DNA from: Anaerolineae bacterium
Lineage (GTDB): Bacteria > Chloroflexota > Anaerolineae > Promineifilales > Promineifilaceae
DNA: 64,000 nt
Reading direction: 5' to 3'
Assembly (NCBI GenBank): GCA_020848035.1
Contig: JADLAX010000060.1
Location: 1-64,000 of the forward strand
Shown here: in pieces, positions 50,919 to 60,563 of the stretch
Layout of the letters: the number at the start of each line of letters is the position of its first letter
Position numbering within the stretch: position 1 is the first letter of the stretch
Program-made: the position numbers and the translations under genes
The notes under the pieces: generated by a model
Seen by the model: the letters and a program-made list of their open reading frames with translations, nothing else
Databases searched by the model: none
What the model was told of the DNA's origin: nothing

Positions 50919-50985
50919 GGACACAGATTGACACAGATTTTCACAGATTAAGTTTCTATCTGTGTGCATTTGCGACAATCTGTGG
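50919..50985. repeat. Imperfect hairpin repeat (ACACAGAT family)
   Basis: Left arm with three ACAGATT units (50919-50949) faces a right arm ATCTGTGTGCATTTGCGACA (50958-50977) plus ATCTGTGG. It fills the 93-base gap between two same-strand glycosidase genes. Related to the element at 41,415. Confidence 0.7.
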
Positions 50986-50989
50986 CCGG

Positions 50990-52342
50990 TTATGGTTCGA
51001 GAATAAATAGGGAGACCGATTGGCCGGGCAGGGTCACCGCGCCGTTGGCGGCAAAGGCAAAGTCGGTGGCCTCGGGTACGGTTCCGGGCGTGAGCTGCCA
51101 CAATTCGGCCTGGGTGGGGGCCGCCCCGGCGATTTGCAGGGTGGTGTCCTGGTCGGTGTCGGCCAGGTTGACGGCGAGGATGGTTAAACGGCCGTCGTCC
51201 CGCTTTGCCGCATAAACCGACACATCGGCCACACCCGAATCGGTGTACACCAGCTCATCGCCAAACTGGCCAAACAGCTGGAAGACGTAATAGCTGGGGC
51301 GCAGCCCGACGCGGCTGATGATGCCCCAACCGCCCTGTCCCCCGGAAGTGGCCAGCATAAAATGATTGACCATAAAAACGTCTTGAACCATTAAACGGCC
51401 GAACATTTCCGCCAGCCAGATTGCGGCGTAGTGTGAATCGGGGGTCGCTTCCCCGCCTACGGCCGGGTTGTAGTGCGTATTCACTTCGGTAATGGCAATG
51501 GGTAAATCACGGCCGGTGTGTTCGGCAATCAGCCCTTTGAGATAAGGAATGGTCAAATCCCACTCCTGGCTGTTCGCGCGTAAATCTTCGATGGAAGTGT
51601 CTGGATCATCGCCGCTTGGGAAGGGGTAGCGGTGGAAGGAAACGATGTCCACCAGGTCGCCATTGGCCTTCAGGAACTCAATCATCCAATCACGCCCCGC
51701 CGAATCTTTGGGATTGGCCTCGTTGTTGTAGCTAAACTGGTGAATTTCTGGGCCAATCAGCTTGATAGTGGGATCGACAGCTTTCATGGCCAGGGCAAAT
51801 TCGCGCCATTCCTGGTTGAACTGCGCAGTGTCGTAATCATCGGCCACGCCCAGTTGGCGCAGTTCAGCGGCGAACAGCGTTGGCTCATTGCCGATGGCCC
51901 AGTATTCCACGCCGTACCCTTTTTCAATGTTGACCAGGCGCACCAAATCGGCAGCCTGCTCGGGCGTGCCCTGGCGCAGGCGCACGTTGATTGTGGCAAT
52001 CGCCCCCACCTGCTCGGTAAAGCTCATGAACGAATCGATGTGGTAGGATTTGAGATCGTTGCGGTCGCCCCAGGCACCGCCGGGGAAGCGGATGGCCTGC
52101 ACTTTAGAGTCAAACGCAGCGGGCAGCTTATCTGCGGGTACGGCCGTCCACGGTCCATAGTTGGAGCCAAACAGATACGGGCTGACGGTGCCAATCGGCT
52201 GCCCCGGTTCGATGATGAGTTGACCGGTGGCGGCGGGGGGAACGGCTGTTGGTGCCACCGTTGGGGTAGGGGCCGCTGCTTCTTGTGCACAAGCGACGGC
52301 CAACAGGGTCAATACGAGTAGAAAACACAGAAATTTGCGCAT
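50990..52342 (-). CDS. Clan-A glycosidase lipoprotein (GH39/GH51-like)
   Basis: 450 residues from the ATG at 52342 (GGAG six bases upstream); a TTG four codons earlier would overlap that site. The signal peptide ends in lipobox LLAVAC and is followed by an Ala/Pro/Thr linker. The barrel has the acid/base motif YWAIGNEPTL and a nucleophile Glu in IAITEVNTHY; the C-terminal ~90 residues form a beta-sandwich (LTILAVNLADTDQDTTLQI). This layout is that of GH39/GH51-type arabinofuranosidases and xylosidases, though the family number is not certain. It is placed outside the membrane. A LacI-type operator 13 bases upstream of the ATG matches the palindrome in front of the regulator at 28,570. Confidence 0.82.
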   Translation of the reverse strand: MRKFLCFLLVLTLLAVACAQEAAAPTPTVAPTAVPPAATGQLIIEPGQPIGTVSPYLFGSNYGPWTAVPADKLPAAFDSKVQAIRFPGGAWGDRNDLKSYHIDSFMSFTEQVGAIATINVRLRQGTPEQAADLVRLVNIEKGYGVEYWAIGNEPTLFAAELRQLGVADDYDTAQFNQEWREFALAMKAVDPTIKLIGPEIHQFSYNNEANPKDSAGRDWMIEFLKANGDLVDIVSFHRYPFPSGDDPDTSIEDLRANSQEWDLTIPYLKGLIAEHTGRDLPIAITEVNTHYNPAVGGEATPDSHYAAIWLAEMFGRLMVQDVFMVNHFMLATSGGQGGWGIISRVGLRPSYYVFQLFGQFGDELVYTDSGVADVSVYAAKRDDGRLTILAVNLADTDQDTTLQIAGAAPTQAELWQLTPGTVPEATDFAFAANGAVTLPGQSVSLFILEP

Positions 52343-52355
52343 CTTTTGCTCCAAA

Positions 52356-52369
52356 TGTAACCGGTTTCA
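52356..52369. promoter_or_regulatory. LacI-type operator upstream of the glycosidase lipoprotein
   Basis: TGTAACCGGTTTCA differs at one position from the palindrome unit TGTAACCGGTTACA found before the LacI gene at 28,570. It lies directly upstream of the ribosome binding site of the minus-strand glycosidase, a usual place for repression. Confidence 0.65.
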
Positions 52370-52425
52370 TTTAGTTTACAACTGATTGGGTGGAACGCCA
52401 AAAAGATGAGAGATGGGGGATTTAG

Positions 52426-52455
52426 CCACGGATTGCGCGGATTAACGCGGATTGG
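52426..52455. repeat. Short dispersed repeat (CACGGATT/CGCGGATT type)
   Basis: Three GGATT units (CACGGATTG, CGCGGATTA, CGCGGATTG) in the 150-base gap between two minus-strand genes; a single-arm relative of the hairpin repeats at 50,919 and 54,232. Confidence 0.5.
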
Positions 52456-52492
52456 TTGCCATTCGTTAATTTCTATAATTCGTTGTGGCCTG

Positions 52493-53190
<698 letters not shown>

Positions 53191-53194
<4 letters not shown>

Positions 53195-54195
53195 GAGCGT
53201 TTGAACCACCTGTTGATCCGGCTGCGCCAGGTTTGGGTTGGGGGCTGTTTGTCTGTTGAGGATTTGGTGGCGGGAACGGCCGTTCCGCCCACCCCGCCAC
53301 GTTCTTCCGCCACGGCCCGAATCAGCAGCCCTTCGTCGGTCAACTCCATTGCCGCCCGCTGGCCGATGCCTAGCGCCTCGCGGTATGCCTTGGGCACCTG
53401 CAAGCGCCCGGCCGAGTCCAGCACCACCAGCTCCTCAAACACCGGGTGAGTTTCCGCGGCCGGATCCAGCTGATCCGCTGGCACGCTGGGGCGATGGTTG
53501 CGCCTCGTTTCACTGGCCGCTTTGCCGTCACGGATGGCCATTACCCGGTCCACGTGGTGGGCAATGTTCGGATCGTGGCTGACGATGAGGATGGTCTGGC
53601 CCAGCTGGCTGTTTAGCTGGCGAAAGGCGTCGTAGATGGTTTGCGCGGTGGCCGTGTCCAGCTCGCCCGTTGGCTCGTCGGCCAGCAGCAGGGCGGGGGC
53701 ATTGGCCAGGGCCACGGCGATGGCCACGCGGGCCTGCTCGCCGCCGGACAGCTCCGGCAGGTAATGATTCTGCCGCTCGGCCAGCCCGACCATTTGCAGC
53801 AAATCGACGGCGCGCTGCTTCATTTCTCGGGCGCTGAACCCGGCTAGCATCATGGGCAGCTCCACGTTTTCGCGGGCGTTGAGGTAGGGGACCAGGTTGC
53901 GCGCCCCCTGCTGCCAGACAAAACCCACCTGGGTGCGGCGGTAGCGATCGAGCGCGGCGTTGGACATTTTGAGCAGGCTCTGCCCATTGACGATGACCTG
54001 CCCGGCAGACGGCCGTACCAATCCCCCCAAAATATTCATCAACGTCGATTTTCCACTGCCGCTGACGCCGACAATGCCCATCAGCTCGCCGCGCTGCACC
54101 GTCAGGTCCAGCCCTTGCAGGGCCAGCACTTCCAGGTCGGCTATCTGGAAAATCTTCACCAGATTTTCGCATACGATCATCGGTTCGTTACTCAT
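53191..54195 (-). CDS. ABC transporter ATPase with C-terminal AbrB-like domain
   Basis: 334 residues from the ATG at 54195. Residues ~5-225 are a MacB/LolD-type ATPase: Walker A GVSGSGKSTLM, signature LSGGEQARVAIAVAL, Walker B LLLADEPTGELD, SHDPN. Residues ~255-300 (VVLDSAGRLQVPKAYREAL and GIGQRAAMELTDEGLLIRA) match the SpoVT/AbrB swapped-hairpin domain, which normally binds DNA in antitoxins and transition-state regulators. A basic tail (RSRINRWFKRS) follows. It is coupled by ATGA to the second ATPase gene. The extra domain may serve dimerisation, regulation or DNA binding; which one is unknown. Confidence 0.9.
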
Positions 54196-54231
54196 GAGCA
54201 AAATATTGATCCACTGGTGGCATCTAAAAAA

Positions 54232-54304
54232 TTTGCCACGAATTTCGCGAATTCACGCGAATGACATTCTTAATTTGCGAAATTCGCGTCATTCGCGGCC
54301 AAAA
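54232..54304. repeat. Imperfect hairpin repeat (GCGAATT family)
   Basis: Left arm TTGCCACGAATTTCGCGAAT region (54232-54262) pairs imperfectly with 54273-54304 (GCGAAATTCGCG... GGCCAAAA). It lies between the FtsX-like permease and the ATPase genes of the same operon. Confidence 0.65.
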
Positions 54305-54309
54305 ATCTC

Positions 54310-57162
54310 TTAAACCGTTTCGCCCAGCTTGATCGCCTGGAAGATGCGCATGCGGCGCAGCAGGGTGGCCAGCACCGTCAGGGCAACCACAAACATCAAG
54401 CCAAACAGCAGGTAAATTTCTAAAATGGCGGGCCAGGCAATTTCCACCAGGTAGGGCGGCACCAGGTCCACCGCCCGCACGCCAATTTGCAGCGCCGGGA
54501 TAAACTGCTCACTCACCAGCGTGCCCAGCGCCGTGCCCAGCGTCAGCCCACTCAGCACCAGGAAGGCCAGCTCAAAGGCGATGTAGATGGTCATGTGCCG
54601 CTGCGTCAGCCCCACGGCGCGCAAAATGCCCAGCGAAATGAAGCGCTGCCGCAGCGAAAAGAGGGCGTACATAAAAAAGCCCAACACCGTCAGCAGCGCG
54701 GCGGCGATGAAGCCGACGGACAGCAGGCCAAACACGCCCTGGCGATCTGGGCGCTGCTGCTCGGCGGCGATGAGGGAGTATGGCTCGCGCCAGCTCCAGC
54801 TGAACAGGCCGCGCTCGTCCAGGGCCTGCTCCAGCAGCGCGGCGTCCGGTTCGGCGGTGGTTTGCAGCCACACCTCGTAGGGCAGCTGGCTGCCGATTTG
54901 GGCAAAGAGGTTTTCCAGGTTGCCGACAAACAGCGGGCCATCTTCCACTTCGTACCAGGTGGGGAAGTAGGCGAAGGTGCCCACAATCTGGCTGTCGAGG
55001 GTGACACGGCCGTCTGGTAGTACCAGCGTCAGGCGGAACAAATCCCCGGTGCGCAGACCCTGCTGCCGGGCAAACTGCTCGGAAATCAGAATGCTGTTGG
55101 GGGCGACGGCCAGGGCGTTGAGCAGCGAGCCCAGCCGGTACGGGGCAAAATCCCAGCGCCAGTAGGCCACCTGGCCAAAATCGGCCCGGTCGATGCCCAA
55201 AAAGGTGCCGCCAAAGCGCCGCTCGCCAACTTGCGCCTCGCTCCGAAAACGGCCGACCCGCGCCGCCGCTGCCACCCCCGGAAACTGGGTGTACTCGCTC
55301 AGCGGCAGGTAGATCGCCTGGCTGCGCTGGCTGGCGGTGTCGGCCGAAGGCACCACCGAGGTTGTGCCAAACTCCACGCCCGCGCCGCGTAAATTCACGT
55401 CCGCGCCAGTGCGGTAAAACGATTCGTCGTACAGCTGGAAGTCCAGCGTTTGCGCCAGCGAGGCGGTAAAGACGGCCAGGCTCACCGTGAGCACCAGCAG
55501 CACAAGCGGCATGGTGTAGAGGCGCGGCATGCGGGCCAGCTGGCGCGTGGCCATCAGCAGGCCGATGCTGTCTGTTTTGGCCAGCAGCCAGCTGAAGCTG
55601 CCCAGCACCAGGGGCAGCAGCCGCAAAAAGAGCAGGGTGAGGGCAAAGATGACCAGGGTGGGCACCAGGAACAGCAGCGGATTCTGGAATGGCGTGTCGC
55701 TGGCCGCCTCGGTGATGGCCCCTTGCTGCTGCAAGAGGTACGCGCCGTAGGCGGCGGGAAGCAGCAGCAGCCCATCAAGCCAGGCGCGCTGCCACCACGG
55801 CCGTTTTAACGTGCGCGCCTGTTCCTGTTTGTAGGTAATGATCGTGTCGCGCGAGGCCACAAACGTAGGCAGCACCTGGGCCAGGATGGCCAGCAAAATG
55901 GCCACCAGGGCCGCCTGCCAGGCGTCGGCGGTGAGGGCGATGCGCAGTTGGGAAACGGCCGTAAAGTCCAAAAAGCTGCGTGACTTGCCAATGAGCTGGG
56001 TAAAACCCAGGGCCAGCAGCGCCCCCAGCAGCGTGGCCACGCTGCCCAGCACCACCCCTTCCACCAGGGCAAAGCCCACAATTTGCCACGGCGTGCCGCC
56101 CCGGCTGCGCAAAACGGCAATCTCGTTGCGGCGCTGGTTCACCCCCAGGCTCACAATCAGCCCGATGAAGGCCAGGGTGAGGCCGATGGTGGGCAGGTTA
56201 AACGCCGTCAGCAGGATGGTGAGCTGCTGCGCCGTCTGGCGGTAGCGCCCCAGCGCCTCGGCGGGGGAAAAGGCGGTGCTGATTTGCGGCAGCAGGGTTA
56301 CCACCTGGCGCTCCACGCGAGCCGCCCGCGCCGCCAGGTTGTCGGCATTGGTGGTGTTGACGCTGCTGCCGTCCAGCACCAGGTACCAGACGGCCCGGAC
56401 GATTTCGTCGTCAAAAAATGGGCTGATGCGCTCGACAAACGTTTCGTCGGGGACCAGGAGCAGGTCGTCAAAGATGGGCGGGGCCAAAAACCAGAAGTCG
56501 TCCTGGGGATTGATGGCCCGCCAGACGCCGGAAATGCGTACGGCCGTTTCCCGTGGATTGGTGGTCTCTTCCTGGAAATCGTAGGCAATGAGCAAATCGC
56601 CAACCTGGAGGCCCGACTGCACCGCCTGCGCTTCGCTGATCAGCACCTCAATCGTGCTGTCTACCGTCGGCGCGGCCGGTGCCGGGAATGTGCCCTCAAT
56701 GATCTCGATGTGGTCGGTGATGCTGCTGGTGGTGGCAAAGTAGAAGATGCCCAGCGCGGCGTCGGCGTCTTCGTAGTTGGTCTCATCGGCGGGGAAGAGG
56801 CGGAAGCGTCCCGTCTCCAGGTGCCGCACCAGCTGCTCCTGCGGCAGCCCCAGGTCACGCGCCCCCTGGCTGGTGAGGTATTGGTCAATGGGCTGAATAT
56901 CTTCCCACTGCACCGGCCCGGCCCAGGCACCGATGTAGTCGTACATGGTGGTGAAGGGCGGCTTTCTGGCCCGGTCGGCGTTTGAGCTGAGCTCTTGTTC
57001 CAGGATGTGGAAGTAGACGGCGTCGGCGTACAGGGGCACGGTCATGATGAGGGCAACGGCCGTTACCAACCCCAACAGCGTCGCCAGGGTCAGGCTGCGC
57101 TGCGCCCAGAGCCGTTTGAAGGTGATGCGAAAGATGGCCAAAACGCGGTAAAAAAAGGTCAT
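54310..57162 (-). CDS. FtsX/MacB-like ABC permease, long form
   Basis: 950 residues. One membrane helix near residues 22-45 is followed by a large extracytoplasmic domain (~50-310), a block of three helices (~320-450), further helices in the middle (~465-570), a second extracytoplasmic domain (~575-790) and three final helices (~805-940). This duplicated FtsX arrangement is that of long LolC/MacB-type permeases in Gram-positive-like and Chloroflexota genomes. It couples ATP hydrolysis by the two downstream ATPases to substrate export through mechanotransmission. It starts 3 bases after the adaptor gene stop. The substrate (peptide, lipoprotein or drug) cannot be read. Confidence 0.9.
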   Translation of the reverse strand: MTFFYRVLAIFRITFKRLWAQRSLTLATLLGLVTAVALIMTVPLYADAVYFHILEQELSSNADRARKPPFTTMYDYIGAWAGPVQWEDIQPIDQYLTSQGARDLGLPQEQLVRHLETGRFRLFPADETNYEDADAALGIFYFATTSSITDHIEIIEGTFPAPAAPTVDSTIEVLISEAQAVQSGLQVGDLLIAYDFQEETTNPRETAVRISGVWRAINPQDDFWFLAPPIFDDLLLVPDETFVERISPFFDDEIVRAVWYLVLDGSSVNTTNADNLAARAARVERQVVTLLPQISTAFSPAEALGRYRQTAQQLTILLTAFNLPTIGLTLAFIGLIVSLGVNQRRNEIAVLRSRGGTPWQIVGFALVEGVVLGSVATLLGALLALGFTQLIGKSRSFLDFTAVSQLRIALTADAWQAALVAILLAILAQVLPTFVASRDTIITYKQEQARTLKRPWWQRAWLDGLLLLPAAYGAYLLQQQGAITEAASDTPFQNPLLFLVPTLVIFALTLLFLRLLPLVLGSFSWLLAKTDSIGLLMATRQLARMPRLYTMPLVLLVLTVSLAVFTASLAQTLDFQLYDESFYRTGADVNLRGAGVEFGTTSVVPSADTASQRSQAIYLPLSEYTQFPGVAAAARVGRFRSEAQVGERRFGGTFLGIDRADFGQVAYWRWDFAPYRLGSLLNALAVAPNSILISEQFARQQGLRTGDLFRLTLVLPDGRVTLDSQIVGTFAYFPTWYEVEDGPLFVGNLENLFAQIGSQLPYEVWLQTTAEPDAALLEQALDERGLFSWSWREPYSLIAAEQQRPDRQGVFGLLSVGFIAAALLTVLGFFMYALFSLRQRFISLGILRAVGLTQRHMTIYIAFELAFLVLSGLTLGTALGTLVSEQFIPALQIGVRAVDLVPPYLVEIAWPAILEIYLLFGLMFVVALTVLATLLRRMRIFQAIKLGETV

Positions 57163-57165
57163 GTG

Positions 57166-58350
57166 TTATTGGCCCACGATGATCTGGCCTTCGCGCAGAC
57201 CGTCGACAATTTCGACACGGCCGTTTCCCTCAATGCCCAGGGTTACGTCCACGCGCTGCTCCACACCATCGGTTTGCACGACGACAAATTTACGGCCGTT
57301 AAAATCACGAATCGCCGCCGGGGGCAGCCAGAGCACGTCGGGCCGCTCGGTGACGACGATGGTCACCCGCACCCGGTCGCCTGGCTGATAGCGATTGAAA
57401 GCGGCCGTGGTATCGTCAAACTGGAGGCGCGTCTCGTCTGCTTCACCGCCGCCGCTGCCAAACGGCGCGGGCAGCTGGGTGATGGTGCCCGTCAGCGGAT
57501 CGCCGGGTGTTCCGGCGGGCACCATTGTCACCGCCATGCCCTCGGCCAGCTCGCGCATTTGCGCTTCCGGCAGGCTGGCCGAAACCTCAATTTGCGTCGC
57601 ATCGGCGATGATGCCTACCGGCTCAAAGGCCGCCACGGAGCGGCCTGGGTCGAGATTGAGCGAGCTGATTATCCCTTCAAACGGGGCCACGAGTTGGCTG
57701 CGGGCCATCTGGCTTTCCAGCTCGGCCACGCGCAGGGCGGCTTCATCGACGGCGCTTTGCAGCTCGGGGTCCAATGTGCTGTCCAGGCCATCTACCGCCA
57801 GCTGAGCCAGCGCCAGCAGCAGGGTGAGGCGGTCGATCTGGTACTGCTCTGCGGCCGTGGGGCTGCTGCCCGCTGTCTGGATGGCAAAGTCCAGGTCCAG
57901 CTGGGCCAGGTCGCGGGCCAGCTCGGCCGCCTGCCGCGCCTGTTCGATTTGCTGCTGCGAGAGGGCCAGCTGCCCTTCGGCCACCGCCAGGGCCGACTGG
58001 GCCAGGACCAGTTCGGCTTCCAGCGCCGTATTGTCCAGCTCGGCAATGACGTCGCCCGCCTGGACCGCATCGCCAGAGTCGAGGTAGACGCTGGCTACCT
58101 GGCCATCCCGGGGAAAGGCGAGCGGTTCGGCCACGGCAGGCACCACCCGCCCGGTGAATTCCATGGTGAAGGTCACCGTCCCTTTGGCGACTTCGTAGGT
58201 GGGGCGGGCGGCGGTAACGGCCGTTGGAATCGGCGTCGGTTCGGCCAGGTCAGCGGCGCGGCGTTCACGCTGGCTACCAGCCAGGCAGCCAACAGACAGG
58301 AATAGGGTTCCCAGGAGCAGAAGGAGCAGTCGATTCGGTAATTTTTTCAA
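57166..58350 (-). CDS. MacA/HlyD-type membrane-fusion lipoprotein
   Basis: 394 residues. A lipoprotein signal peptide (LLLLLLGTLFLSVGC) is followed by a biotinyl-lipoyl-like hairpin half (DGQVASVYLDSGDAVQAGDVI), a long alpha-helical coiled-coil section (~residues 105-235, rich in Ala/Gln/Leu), the second lipoyl half (VAPFEGIISSLNLDPGRSVAA) and a beta-barrel domain with GDRVRVTIVV. Adaptors of this type bridge an ABC permease to the outer layer of the envelope. It precedes the FtsX-like permease and ATPases in one operon, and starts 4 bases after the GH130 gene. Confidence 0.93.
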   Translation of the reverse strand: MKKLPNRLLLLLLGTLFLSVGCLAGSQRERRAADLAEPTPIPTAVTAARPTYEVAKGTVTFTMEFTGRVVPAVAEPLAFPRDGQVASVYLDSGDAVQAGDVIAELDNTALEAELVLAQSALAVAEGQLALSQQQIEQARQAAELARDLAQLDLDFAIQTAGSSPTAAEQYQIDRLTLLLALAQLAVDGLDSTLDPELQSAVDEAALRVAELESQMARSQLVAPFEGIISSLNLDPGRSVAAFEPVGIIADATQIEVSASLPEAQMRELAEGMAVTMVPAGTPGDPLTGTITQLPAPFGSGGGEADETRLQFDDTTAAFNRYQPGDRVRVTIVVTERPDVLWLPPAAIRDFNGRKFVVVQTDGVEQRVDVTLGIEGNGRVEIVDGLREGQIIVGQ

Positions 58351-58354
58351 TGGG

Positions 58355-59329
58355 CTATCCGTTTGTTTTTAACCAATCCAATAGTTCATCCATTTTGCAA
58401 AAAGCGAGTGCCGTCACCGTGTCCGCGCCGCCGTAGTAGATGGCGATGCGCTGGGTAGGCTCGTCGTAGAGCGCGGCGCAGGGGAAAGCGACGTTGGGCA
58501 CATCGCCGACACATTCGTACAGCGTTTGCGGGGCCAGCAGGTACGGCTCACCGCGCCGAATGACTTTCCACGGCTGGTCCAGGTCCAGCAGGGCCGCGCC
58601 AAAGGCGTAGACAAAACCGTTGCAGGAGGTGAGCACGCCGTGATAAATCATTAGCCAGCCTTCGGCCGTTTCGATGGGAATGGGGCCAGCGCCGATTTTG
58701 GTGCTTTCCCAGCCGCCGCGCGTGCCCATCACGTAGCGGTGCTCGCCCCAGTAAATCATATCTTGGCTCTGGCTGAGGTAGATGTCGCCAAAAGGCGTGT
58801 GGCCGTTGTCCGACGGCCGATTTAACATCACATATTTACCGTTGATGCGGCGGGGGAATAAGACGCCATTGCGGTTAAACGGCAGCAGGGCATTTTCCAG
58901 GAAGTGGAATTTCTCAAAGTCGTAGGTGTAACCCACGCCGATGGTGGGGCCATGATAGCCGTTGCACCAGGTGACCCAGTAGCGGTCTTCAATCCACACG
59001 ACGCGCGGGTCGTAGCGGTATTGGTAACGGCCGATTTCCGGATCGTCGCACAGCCATTCGATCGGGTCGTTGTCCAGCCGCCAGTCGAAGCCGTTGTCGC
59101 TGAAACCCCGGTTGAGGTTCATTTCCCGCTTCTTGTTGTCGCAGCGAAATACCCCGGCAAAACCAGCGCCATACGGAACGGCCGCACTGTTAAAAATGCT
59201 GTTGGACGACGGGATGAGATCGCGCGGGATGATCGGGTTTTGGCTGTAGCGCCACACGACGTCTGATGCGGTGGACGGCCGTTCCTCCCACGGAATATTT
59301 GGAATGTAATAATTTGGGTTTGTGGTCAC
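58355..59329 (-). CDS. GH130 beta-mannoside phosphorylase
   Basis: 324 residues from a GTG at 59329 with AGGAG five bases upstream; the open frame extends nine codons further but without such a site. Five-bladed propeller motifs of GH130 are seen in order: [17 protein letters not shown] with the catalytic Asp, [51 protein letters not shown] and YYGGADTV. Family members phosphorolyse beta-mannosides such as Man-Glc, mannobiose or Man-GlcNAc to mannose 1-phosphate. No signal peptide. Located between a LacI regulator and an efflux operon; together with the GH2 beta-mannosidase it argues for beta-mannose-containing substrates. Confidence 0.93.
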   Translation of the reverse strand: MTTNPNYYIPNIPWEERPSTASDVVWRYSQNPIIPRDLIPSSNSIFNSAAVPYGAGFAGVFRCDNKKREMNLNRGFSDNGFDWRLDNDPIEWLCDDPEIGRYQYRYDPRVVWIEDRYWVTWCNGYHGPTIGVGYTYDFEKFHFLENALLPFNRNGVLFPRRINGKYVMLNRPSDNGHTPFGDIYLSQSQDMIYWGEHRYVMGTRGGWESTKIGAGPIPIETAEGWLMIYHGVLTSCNGFVYAFGAALLDLDQPWKVIRRGEPYLLAPQTLYECVGDVPNVAFPCAALYDEPTQRIAIYYGGADTVTALAFCKMDELLDWLKTNG

Positions 59330-59352
59330 TGTTGCTCCTATGTGGCCTCTTA

Positions 59353-60381
59353 TCAAAAGAGGTCTCGGGTTGATTCACGCACCACCAGCTCCGGGTGAAT
59401 CACAATGGTGGTACGCGCGGAATCCTGTTTGCCCACCCGCATGGCCAGCAGGTGAACGGCCGCTCGGCCCATCGCCACCTTGTCCACCCGCATGGTGGTC
59501 AGCGTGGGCGTGGTGCTGGTTGATAAATAAGTATCGTCATAGCCAATGATCGACAAATCGTGCGGCACGCGGCGCTTGAGCTGCGTGGCCACCCGCAGGG
59601 CACTAACCGCCACGTTGTCGTTCACACAAAACAGCGCGGTGATGGGCGGATTGTCGGTTAGCAGCTGCTCAATTTCAGCCTCGCCCTGGGTGCGATTGAC
59701 GTTAAAGTTGGCCAGGTACGTTGTGGCCAGGCCGTTTTCTTTCATGGCGCGCAGATAGCCGTTGCGCCGCTCGCACAGGCTGGGGTAACAGCCCGGCTCG
59801 CCGCCCACCAGGGCAATGTGCTGGTGGCCGCTTTCAATCAGGTGCTCCACTGCCTGGAACGCCGCCCGGAAATTGTCGCTGACTACGGCATCATACTGCT
59901 CCGTGTCTGAGTAGCCATCCACCAGCACAATCGGCAGGTGGCGCGAGCCCATGATGGTGTGAATTGTTTTGTCAACGAAGGTGCCTACCATCAGCAGGCC
60001 GTCCAAATCGCTGTTTTCCATCAGGGGCGGGACGTTTAGCGGGTGGTTGTTTTCATCCACGGGCAGCATGGCAAAGAGGAGATTGATGCCCATGTCGCGA
60101 CACGCCTGGTCCACCCCGGCGATGATGCGCGAGTAGAACGGATTGGCTGGGGGCAGCATGTCGGGGTCGGTTTTAACCACCATGCCGATGGACAGCAGGC
60201 GGTGGCCACGGGTGCGGTTGGTTTGCAGGGTGGGCAGGTAACCCATCTCCCGTGCCGATTCCAGCACGCGGCTGCGCGTTTCCGGGGAGACGCCCGGTTT
60301 GTCGTTGAGCACCAGGGAGACGGTGGTGGGGGAAACCTGGCAGGCATCGGCTATGTCGCTGATTGTTACTTTACTCGCCAT
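59353..60381 (-). CDS. LacI-family transcriptional regulator
   Basis: 342 residues from the ATG at 60381 (AAGGAA seven bases upstream); the longer frame adds an unlikely leader. HTH at residues ~4-22 ([19 protein letters not shown]), hinge [12 protein letters not shown], then the sugar-binding domain ([21 protein letters not shown]). It lies between the GH130 and the GH94 genes, same strand. A pair of TTTAGT/ACTAAA operators sits ~100 bases upstream of its start, in the gap behind the GH94 gene, so it probably controls itself and the GH130-efflux genes. Confidence 0.95.
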   Translation of the reverse strand: MASKVTISDIADACQVSPTTVSLVLNDKPGVSPETRSRVLESAREMGYLPTLQTNRTRGHRLLSIGMVVKTDPDMLPPANPFYSRIIAGVDQACRDMGINLLFAMLPVDENNHPLNVPPLMENSDLDGLLMVGTFVDKTIHTIMGSRHLPIVLVDGYSDTEQYDAVVSDNFRAAFQAVEHLIESGHQHIALVGGEPGCYPSLCERRNGYLRAMKENGLATTYLANFNVNRTQGEAEIEQLLTDNPPITALFCVNDNVAVSALRVATQLKRRVPHDLSIIGYDDTYLSTSTTPTLTTMRVDKVAMGRAAVHLLAMRVGKQDSARTTIVIHPELVVRESTRDLF

Positions 60382-60473
60382 AGAGCGTTCCTTCTTTCCA
60401 GAATAAGCGCGTTCTTCACCCCCGTAGGCTGGGGCAACTGCTTCGATGGGCAAAAAATAAAACAGAAATCATT

Positions 60474-60503
60474 ACTAAAAGTTTAGTGATAATTTTTAGT
60501 AAA
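60474..60503. promoter_or_regulatory. Probable LacI-type operator pair (ACTAAA/TTTAGT)
   Basis: ACTAAAAGTTTAGT (60474-60487) is a palindrome with 6-base arms; a second TTTTTAGTAAA half lies at 60493-60503. The tract is AT-rich in GC-rich surroundings and lies ~95 bases upstream of the LacI start at 60381. It is unlike the CCGG-centred operator at 28,529, so it fits the local regulator. Confidence 0.6.
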
Positions 60504-60563
60504 GGCAAAAGTTTCCTCGGCAAATTTCCTTGGCAACTATCTGGTCAGTTTTCGGCAAATCGA

